From Oscillospiraceae bacterium (GTDB lineage: Bacteria > Bacillota > Clostridia > Oscillospirales > Ruminococcaceae), in NCBI GenBank assembly GCA_017828835.1, contig JAGAEK010000023.1, positions 1-8,663 of the forward strand: a stretch of DNA of 8,663 bases, read 5' to 3'. Below the pieces are notes generated by a model that was not told the origin of the DNA, made no database searches, and worked only from the letters and a program-made list of their open reading frames with translations. Numbering within the stretch: position 1 is the stretch's first letter; every line of letters starts with the position of its first letter. Both the position numbers and the translations under genes were made by a program. Shown here one piece after another: positions 1-5,151 of this stretch.

Positions 1-1
1 A

Positions 2-2332
2 TTTTGGGGCGTCGATATGGGATTTGCGTGTGCGACTCCCGAAAAAGAAGTGGCGGAGGCGATGGCTGCCGAGCTTGCGAGCTCGGGAGTCAACTTTGTA
101 AGATTCCACGCTATCGACTGCACCTATTCCGGGGTCGTGGACTACACGGGATACGCAAACGGCAAAGCCACGGGAGCGCTTCTGAAAGACAATCTCGACA
201 AAATGGATTATCTTGTCTATTGTCTGAAGCAGAAGGGCATCTACATCCATCTCGATACCAACGCGGGAAGAGTCATGTCGACCGGAGACGGATTTACCGA
301 GGAAGAGGTGAAGGAACTTCAGGACGCGACTCTTCGCGGCTATCACGTTTTCGTTGACAGGATAGCGCAAAAAGAGCTTGAATTTGCGAAAGAACTGCTG
401 GGACATCAGAATCCTTATACCGGTATGAGATACTGTGAGGACCCCGTTTTCGCGGTGGTACAGCTCATGAACGAGTCGAGCGTGCTTTGGCTGCAGAAAG
501 GAAACGTTGAAAACGTTCTGACGAAACAGCTTGAAGCGCAGTTCAACGAATGGCTCGTCGAAAAATACGGCACGAGAGAGGGACTTGAAAAAGCGTGGAC
601 GAATCTTGACAACGTCTGTTTCCTTTTCAAAGACGAGGACCCGACAGATGGAAGCGTTGAAAGAGGAAAACTGGGCTGCTGGTCTGAGCCGGGAGTGGAT
701 CCGGTGAATTTCAGCATGGTGTTCGGACCGATCAGACACGCGGACTGGAACAAGTTTTTGATCGAAATACAGTCCAATGTGTTCAACAAATTCTGCGACA
801 CGCTTAGAGAAATGGGCTATAAAGGGACGTTCAACTGTTCGAACTATCCCGTCGGACCGATCGACCTTTATATGCACAGTTTGGGTGACGTAACTGAGAA
901 AAACGCCTACTACAACGGTTGTGTCGACGGATATTCGGTGCCTTGCAGGTTCAATCAGGATATTATTTGTTATGAAAATCCGTCGACTACGACCGGACAT
1001 CTTGCATCTCAGATGACGCAGGGATCGGTTGCTGACAGAGCGATGGTGGTAACGGAATGGGCTGTCTGCTCACCCGGAGACTTCAAAGCCGACGCGGTAC
1101 TTGAGGTCGCGAGCTACGCGGCGCTTCAGGATTGGGACGGATTTTGTATGTTCAACTATTCCTTTACCGGATCTCAATCGTTTTTCAACGTAAAATCCTA
1201 TACCGACTTCTTTGCGTTCCATATGGATCCGTCAGCCTACGGACCGTTTGGTATCTGTGCGGCGATTTTCCGCGAAGGACTCGTATCGGTAGCCAAAAAC
1301 TCCATTGAATACGTATACACGAAAGACGACATACTTGCGAACGGCTACGCGCTCGGAAACGGGATCGGAAACCAGGCGGTATTCGTTTCGAGGTTTGCTT
1401 ATAGATTTATAGACGACGTTTACAACGGAGACGCCGATCTCGTTATCGCTTCGGGAAATACCGCGAGCGGAGATTATACCTCCGCGAAGCATTTGCTGCT
1501 GCAATCGATAGGAAACGAATACGTCGACGCGATGCAGACGAAAAAGGGACTTGACGAGTGGCTTGCGAAATATACCGAAGATGATGCAAAGCAGAAAATG
1601 CTGGGAACTCAGAAAGCGACGATAGGAAGCCGCTATACGATCGTAAAGCCGAGGATAGAATCCGGCAATATCGCATTGGCCTTGCAGCAGTTAATGACCG
1701 AGTACGGACTTATCGACGGGACGAAAGAAGGATTTATTTATCCCGGCGCGGTCGTTTCCGATACCGGAGAACTCATACAGAAGAACAACAACTTCAAAGT
1801 GGTCACCGATAAGGTCCTTGTAACTGCGGGCGAAGTGAAGCTCAGCACTAAGGCGGGAGAAATGGAACTTACGACCGGGAACGATCTTGCGGCGGTGGCG
1901 CTGATTTCGAGAGATGATAAAGAGATCTCGAAGTCGTCGAAGCTGCTCCTTTATGCGATCGGACGTTCCTGCGCGAGCGGAATGGTATGGGAAGGAAAGA
2001 AGCTCACCTCTTTGGGAACGGCGCCGATGCTTTATGAAGACATAAAAGGAACGCTGTTTGTACCGTCCGAAGCAACGGGAATGAAAGCCTGGGGTCTCAC
2101 GTCTGACGGAGAGCGTAAAGCCGAGGTCGCAGTAACGAAAGAGGAGAACGGATTCAAAGTAACTCTCGGCGGATACTGTTTCTACGAGTTAGAGGCGGAA
2201 GAGATCGTTGAAGAGTCGGACGTTGAGCCGTCCGGATCGAATTCCGGAACTACGCTTTGGATCATTATCGGAGCGGCGGCAGTCGTTGCGATAATTGCCG
2301 CGGTATTGGTTTTGACAAAGCGCAAGAAATAA
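2..2332 (+). CDS. Membrane-anchored glycoside hydrolase, clan GH-A type (5' end off window)
   Basis: The reading frame is open to the left edge, so the N-terminus and any signal peptide are missing; the ATG at 17 is probably internal. Numbering from that Met, the barrel begins with a strand-2-like segment (GVNFVRFHAID, 24-34). An Asn-Glu pair after a hydrophobic strand (VVQLMNES, N152-E153) fits the acid/base of clan GH-A, and VVTEW (E347) fits the nucleophile strand. The segment NEWLVEKYGTREGLEKAW (177-194) resembles GH42 and GH5-like enzymes. The rest, to about 725, looks like beta-rich accessory sequence. An acidic Ser/Gly linker, one hydrophobic segment (about 747-767) and a terminal KRKK form a membrane anchor with the enzyme outside. 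The likely role is hydrolysis of a plant or host glycan at the cell surface. I cannot assign the GH family or substrate. The clan assignment rests on motifs only. Confidence 0.85.
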   Translation, partial: FWGVDMGFACATPEKEVAEAMAAELASSGVNFVRFHAIDCTYSGVVDYTGYANGKATGALLKDNLDKMDYLVYCLKQKGIYIHLDTNAGRVMSTGDGFTEEEVKELQDATLRGYHVFVDRIAQKELEFAKELLGHQNPYTGMRYCEDPVFAVVQLMNESSVLWLQKGNVENVLTKQLEAQFNEWLVEKYGTREGLEKAWTNLDNVCFLFKDEDPTDGSVERGKLGCWSEPGVDPVNFSMVFGPIRHADWNKFLIEIQSNVFNKFCDTLREMGYKGTFNCSNYPVGPIDLYMHSLGDVTEKNAYYNGCVDGYSVPCRFNQDIICYENPSTTTGHLASQMTQGSVADRAMVVTEWAVCSPGDFKADAVLEVASYAALQDWDGFCMFNYSFTGSQSFFNVKSYTDFFAFHMDPSAYGPFGICAAIFREGLVSVAKNSIEYVYTKDDILANGYALGNGIGNQAVFVSRFAYRFIDDVYNGDADLVIASGNTASGDYTSAKHLLLQSIGNEYVDAMQTKKGLDEWLAKYTEDDAKQKMLGTQKATIGSRYTIVKPRIESGNIALALQQLMTEYGLIDGTKEGFIYPGAVVSDTGELIQKNNNFKVVTDKVLVTAGEVKLSTKAGEMELTTGNDLAAVALISRDDKEISKSSKLLLYAIGRSCASGMVWEGKKLTSLGTAPMLYEDIKGTLFVPSEATGMKAWGLTSDGERKAEVAVTKEENGFKVTLGGYCFYELEAEEIVEESDVEPSGSNSGTTLWIIIGAAAVVAIIAAVLVLTKRKK

Positions 2333-2361
2333 CCGTTGATCGAACACGTAAAACGAAATAA

Positions 2362-2394
2362 AAAAGCTCCCGGAATTAAATTCCGGGAGCTTTT
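2362..2394. terminator. Bidirectional intrinsic terminator between convergent genes
   Basis: A perfect inverted repeat with a G+C-rich core (GCTCCCGGAA and TTCCGGGAGC) and a very short A/T loop. A-rich sequence lies on its left and a T run on its right, so it reads as a hairpin plus U-tract on both strands. It lies 30 bases after the glycoside hydrolase stop and 12 bases after the minus-strand isomerase stop, and would end both transcripts. Confidence 0.93.
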
Positions 2395-2405
2395 GATATA
2401 CCTTT

Positions 2406-3326
2406 TTATTCTTCGAAACAATTATACTGTGAAAGGATATATTTTCCGATCTCATATTTGAGTGCGACGGCTTTTTGTTTGATCTGAAGGGGAGCGTCGA
2501 GCAGTTTTTCGACCGGTTCACCGTTATAAGTCCAGCCGCTGCGCGAGACGGGCCAGCCGTTATGGGGTTTAACGATAGTACTTTCGAAAGTGAAGTAGCC
2601 CTTATAGCCGGAGTCGATAAGCCCCTGCATGATTGCGTCGAAATTACAGCTGCCCGTGAACGGAACCATGTGTTCGTCGCGTTCGCCGGCATTATCGGCG
2701 ATATGCAAAGCGTAAAGATCGTCGCCGAGGGTCATAATGCTCTTATATTGGTCCATTTTACGCATATTCGCGTGGCCGGTATCCCAAACCGCATGGATAA
2801 GAGGATGGTCGGCGTACTCCAGAAATTCCTTCATATCGGCGCCGGAAGAAAAGATGAAAGAGAACGGGGCGTGCTGTTCGGGACCGTTTTCTATGAGGAT
2901 ATTGACGCCGTATTTTTCGGCGACGGGGAGGAAAGTGTTTAAGAATTCGAGGTTCTTTTTAAAGAATTCGGCATACGGAACGTCTTTTAACGGAGACGGA
3001 TGTACGACGAGATTTTTTATTCCGATTTTTGCGCAGCATTCGATACAAACGGCGGTAGCGTGGATAAGCGCGTCGCGTTTTTCTCCGGGGATAAAATGCT
3101 CACCGTCTGGAGCGTGTGCCTGAACGAACTTGAGGCCGAGCTTTTCCGCGACGTCGGCGGCGTCGCATACGTCTTTCAGAACGGCGTTTTTATCTTTAAA
3201 GTAATCGAGCGGGTCATAGAGAGAAAGGTCGAGATATTTGAAATTCGTACCTTCAAACAGAGCGGTCGCCTCCGCCTTGGTTTTCGAATAAAAGCGAAAA
3301 TCTGCTATAGTCGTGGCAAGTTTCAT
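2406..3326 (-). CDS. Sugar phosphate isomerase/epimerase-like TIM-barrel protein
   Basis: A 306-residue protein of the xylose isomerase-like/AP endonuclease 2 TIM-barrel superfamily. Members use a divalent metal to isomerise or epimerise sugars, keto-sugars or inositols. The expected ligand pattern is visible: E146 (ILIEN), D182 with H185 (WDTGH), H208 (ALHIADN) and E248 (YFTFES). H71 (QAHAP), H109 (VVHP) and H219 (DEHMVPFTG) are further active-site-type histidines. The start is taken at the ATG at 3326 because a GAAAGGA ribosome site lies 9 bases upstream. A TTG six codons earlier would place that ribosome site inside the gene. It is cytoplasmic, with no signal or membrane segment. It follows the signal peptidase gene by 22 bases and probably shares its transcript, without an obvious functional link. 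The fold is secure; the substrate is unknown. Confidence 0.9.
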   Translation of the reverse strand: MKLATTIADFRFYSKTKAEATALFEGTNFKYLDLSLYDPLDYFKDKNAVLKDVCDAADVAEKLGLKFVQAHAPDGEHFIPGEKRDALIHATAVCIECCAKIGIKNLVVHPSPLKDVPYAEFFKKNLEFLNTFLPVAEKYGVNILIENGPEQHAPFSFIFSSGADMKEFLEYADHPLIHAVWDTGHANMRKMDQYKSIMTLGDDLYALHIADNAGERDEHMVPFTGSCNFDAIMQGLIDSGYKGYFTFESTIVKPHNGWPVSRSGWTYNGEPVEKLLDAPLQIKQKAVALKYEIGKYILSQYNCFEE

Positions 3327-3335
3327 ATTGACAAG

Positions 3336-3342
3336 TCCTTTC
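3336..3342 (-). promoter_or_regulatory. Ribosome binding site deciding the isomerase start
   Basis: GAAAGGA on the minus strand, 9 bases before the ATG at 3326. The competing upstream TTG (3344) would have this site within its own coding sequence, so the shorter protein is preferred. Confidence 0.75.
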
Positions 3343-3348
3343 AAAAAT

Positions 3349-3921
3349 TTATTTCAGAAGGCCGAAATTATTAAACGGAAATATCGTAACTAAAGCTTTA
3401 CCTAAAATTTTATCTTTTGATATATATGGATTTTTCCAAAACCTGGCGTCGGCAGAGTTTGCACGGTTGTCGCCTAAAAAGAGGTAACAGCCTTCAGGAA
3501 TGGCGAAAGATTTGGTTTCATGGGAATGATTTTTGACGTAATCTTCGGCGAGCGGTGTCGACGAACCGTTGATATAGACGGCTCCGTCGACTATATCGAC
3601 TGTTTCGCCGGGAAGCCCGACCACTCTCTTGATAAGGGTTTTGTGGGTTTCCTCCGAATAAAAAACAATAATATCTCCGCGTTTTATATTATCCTTATCG
3701 ACGAGTCGGGTGGAAAAGAGCCAGCTTTTTTCGGCGATAGTGGGGATCATTGAGCCGGTTGGGACGAATGCGACGAAAAACAGATATTCAATGATCGCCA
3801 ATACGGCCAATATCTCTATACCGATAGGCAATATCCATTCATAAACGAAAGAGATTATTTTTGAGGAAAAGGTACCGGTTTTTTCATATGGATTAGAACC
3901 ATCCTTTAATATATCTTGCAT
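3349..3921 (-). CDS. lepB: Type I signal peptidase (S26 family)
   Basis: A 190-residue membrane serine peptidase that removes signal peptides from exported proteins. One transmembrane segment (about 24-52) precedes the catalytic box PTGSM, with nucleophile S57. The general base is K98 in LIKRVVGLPGE. The late conserved box is LGDNRANSADAR (149-160), which resembles the GDN..NS.DSR pattern of the family. The length and single N-terminal membrane segment match Gram-positive SipS-type enzymes rather than the larger E. coli LepB. The ATG at 3921 has a GGAG ribosome site 8 bases upstream. It is the first gene of a two-gene minus-strand unit and has its own sigma-A-type promoter. Bacillota often carry several paralogues, so whether this one is the housekeeping copy cannot be told from here. 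Confidence 0.96.
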   Translation of the reverse strand: MQDILKDGSNPYEKTGTFSSKIISFVYEWILPIGIEILAVLAIIEYLFFVAFVPTGSMIPTIAEKSWLFSTRLVDKDNIKRGDIIVFYSEETHKTLIKRVVGLPGETVDIVDGAVYINGSSTPLAEDYVKNHSHETKSFAIPEGCYLFLGDNRANSADARFWKNPYISKDKILGKALVTIFPFNNFGLLK

Positions 3922-3951
3922 TGCAACTACTCCGTTCTGATTACTGCTTTA

Positions 3952-3980
3952 ATTATATTACCTCGCCGCCTCGTTTTCAA
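3952..3980 (-). promoter_or_regulatory. Sigma-A-type promoter for the signal peptidase/isomerase unit
   Basis: On the minus strand, TTGAAA (3980-3975) is followed after exactly 17 bases by TATAAT (3957-3952). Transcription would start near 3945, giving a leader of about 24 bases before the signal peptidase ATG and including its GGAG site. Confidence 0.75.
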
Positions 3981-3983
3981 GTG

Positions 3984-4010
3984 ATAAATGATCAAAAATA
4001 AACATAAAAT
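3984..4010 (+). promoter_or_regulatory. Possible sigma-E-like promoter for the spoIVF-like unit
   Basis: ATA (3984-3986), 16 bases, then CATAAAAT (4003-4010) fits the loose B. subtilis sigma-E pattern ATA-N16-18-CATANNNT. No good sigma-A pair is visible ahead of the 4062 gene. In B. subtilis the spoIVFA-spoIVFB operon is transcribed by sigma-E, which makes the match worth noting. The pattern carries little information and the region is A+T rich, so a chance match is quite possible. Confidence 0.3.
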
Positions 4011-4061
4011 TGAGTAAGCGGAACAAGGCGGAAAACACGGGACGGTTACGGGGGTGGATTT

Positions 4062-4433
4062 GTGGCGGAAGACATAGTGAAAATAAACGGAGGCCCTAAG
4101 GTAGTGGAAAAATATTTTTTGACTGAGAAAAAGCCGAAGGACAGGATCAGGAGGATATTCATAATACAGTTGCTGCTTGTTATTGCGATATCAGCGAGCT
4201 TATATTTCGATCAAAATACGGAAAAAGAGCAAACAGAGACGGAAAGCAGCGAGCATTCGGATGGCGCGTCTTACGGTGAAGATATTGATGATATACGAAA
4301 GATATTTTTTCCGGATGAGAATGAAGATACGATAAACGTCAATTCGGCAAATATCGTTGTCAAAAAACTGAGCAGCGACGTTTCCGGAGCATACGAAAAA
4401 GATTTTGAGCCGCAGCGGCTGTTTTTGGCGTGA
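4062..4433 (+). CDS. Small single-pass membrane protein in the SpoIVFA position
   Basis: A 123-residue protein starting with GTG, preceded by a G-rich ribosome site (GGGGGTGGA). It has a basic N-terminal cytoplasmic part (about 1-31), one transmembrane segment (about 32-49) and an acidic external tail rich in Glu, Ser and Asp (50-88). The C-terminal segment has no recognised domain. It overlaps the M50 protease gene by four bases (GTGA), so the two are probably translated together. In spore-formers the gene before SpoIVFB is usually SpoIVFA, a regulator of the protease with one membrane segment and a LytM/M23-like domain. This protein has the position and topology but is too short for that domain, and none of its motifs can be seen. 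It may be a reduced SpoIVFA or an unrelated partner. That the gene is real is well supported by coupling; its function is inference. Confidence 0.8.
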   Translation: MAEDIVKINGGPKVVEKYFLTEKKPKDRIRRIFIIQLLLVIAISASLYFDQNTEKEQTETESSEHSDGASYGEDIDDIRKIFFPDENEDTINVNSANIVVKKLSSDVSGAYEKDFEPQRLFLA

Positions 4434-5026
4434 GATTCAGAGTTTACAATACGGATATGGAAATATCGGCAGTGTTTTCCGGAATTTTTACACTTGTTTT
4501 GATTTACTTCGGAGTAAGTTTCGCGTTCAGAGTATTGAGCGCGATAATGATACATGAAATCGGGCATTTGGCGATGCTGCTTTTGTTCGGCGAGGCGCCG
4601 AGAAAAATAACGATCGGAGCATTCGGAGTCAGGATAGAGAGAAGATACGAAGAAGCGCTGGGCAGTGCAAGAGAAATCGCGGTCTACGCGGCGGGGCCCG
4701 CGGCAAATTTGATCGCGGCGTTACTGTGGGCGGTTTTGGCGAAGGATACGAAAGCGGCGTTGATAAACGTCGTTTTGGCGCTATATAATTTGATACCCGT
4801 CGGAGAGTTTGACGGAAGGAATATATTGAAAAAATTGACGGAGATAAAAAGATGGAACTTTAACGCGGAGAAAACGGGAGAAAGGATTTCGATGACGCTC
4901 CTGATACTGCTTACGCTTTGCGGAGCCGCGGTACTTTTCGTTTACAAAAACCCGACTCTGCTGATAAGTGCCGGTTATATGACGTTCAGGGAGGTCAAAA
5001 ACATAAAATTGAGGGCAAGAAGTTGA
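4430..5026 (+). CDS. SpoIVFB-like M50 (site-2) intramembrane metalloprotease
   Basis: A 198-residue polytopic membrane protein. The zinc site is HEIGH (H42-E43-H46) inside a hydrophobic helix. The third ligand is D128 in the motif NLIPVGEFDGR (120-130), and AGPAANL (88-94) is the usual conserved loop. Several membrane segments are visible (roughly 13-30, 33-53, 83-103, 106-122, 153-172). This is the compact SpoIVFB-type layout, without a PDZ domain and too short for the C-terminal CBS domain of B. subtilis SpoIVFB (about 288 residues). Family members cut membrane-bound proteins within the bilayer, and SpoIVFB releases sigma-K in the mother cell. The GTG start overlaps the preceding stop; an ATG at 4457 would shorten the protein by nine residues. 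The next genes follow on the same strand. Family assignment is firm; a sporulation role is inferred from context. Confidence 0.92.
   Translation: MRFRVYNTDMEISAVFSGIFTLVLIYFGVSFAFRVLSAIMIHEIGHLAMLLLFGEAPRKITIGAFGVRIERRYEEALGSAREIAVYAAGPAANLIAALLWAVLAKDTKAALINVVLALYNLIPVGEFDGRNILKKLTEIKRWNFNAEKTGERISMTLLILLTLCGAAVLFVYKNPTLLISAGYMTFREVKNIKLRARS
5011..5015 (+). promoter_or_regulatory. Ribosome binding site for the candidate small ORF
   Basis: GAGGG within the end of the M50 gene lies 7 bases before the TTG at 5023. Its spacing suits that start and no other nearby start codon. Confidence 0.4.
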
Positions 5027-5051
5027 AAAAAAAAACAAAATGGGGTATTAT
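5023..5051 (+). promoter_or_regulatory. Possible internal sigma-A promoter before the radical SAM gene
   Basis: TTGAAA (5023-5028), 17 bases, TATTAT (5046-5051). If used, transcription would begin near 5058, inside the candidate small ORF, and give the radical SAM gene its own transcript with a leader of about 85 bases. It overlaps the run of ten A. The elements are two mismatches from consensus in an A+T-rich stretch, so it is only a candidate. Confidence 0.3.
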
Positions 5052-5151
5052 AAAGAAAACTAGGAAGATTATATACATAATTTCGTTTTTGGATTTACGG
5101 AAGAAGATGTCTGCAGATTCAGGTGAAAGGTACGGTCAAAACTATGGATAA
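5023..5151 (+). CDS. Candidate 42-residue basic small protein, coupled to both neighbours
   Basis: An open frame runs from a TTG that overlaps the M50 stop (TTGA) to a TAA that overlaps the radical SAM ATG (ATGGATAA). A GAGGG ribosome site lies 7 bases upstream. It begins MKKKTKWGIIKKTRKIIYII, so it is strongly basic, then has a short hydrophobic stretch (about 16-25) and a polar tail. I recognise no family. Codons 2-5 include a run of ten A, a place where polymerase or ribosome slippage is possible. It exactly fills the otherwise unexplained gap between two co-directional genes and ends where the next begins. It could be a real small protein, a leader whose translation feeds ribosomes to the radical SAM gene, or a chance frame. 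The TTG start and the short length keep confidence modest. Confidence 0.38.
   Translation: MKKKTKWGIIKKTRKIIYIISFLDLRKKMSADSGERYGQNYG

Noticed and set aside
415..1676. Minus-strand frames opposite the glycoside hydrolase
   Set aside because: They are shadows of a conserved coding frame; there are no ribosome sites or recognisable domains.
2189..2692. Minus-strand 167-residue frame spanning the convergent junction
   Set aside because: It runs through the terminator hairpin and overlaps two well-supported genes in other frames, and its composition is not protein-like.
2475..3374. Three overlapping plus-strand frames opposite the isomerase gene
   Set aside because: They lie antisense to a conserved TIM-barrel gene with all metal ligands and show no motifs of their own.
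5123..5143. GTG at 5123 as the radical SAM start
   Set aside because: It has no clear ribosome site and adds seven residues that precede the point where family members usually begin; kept only as an alternative.
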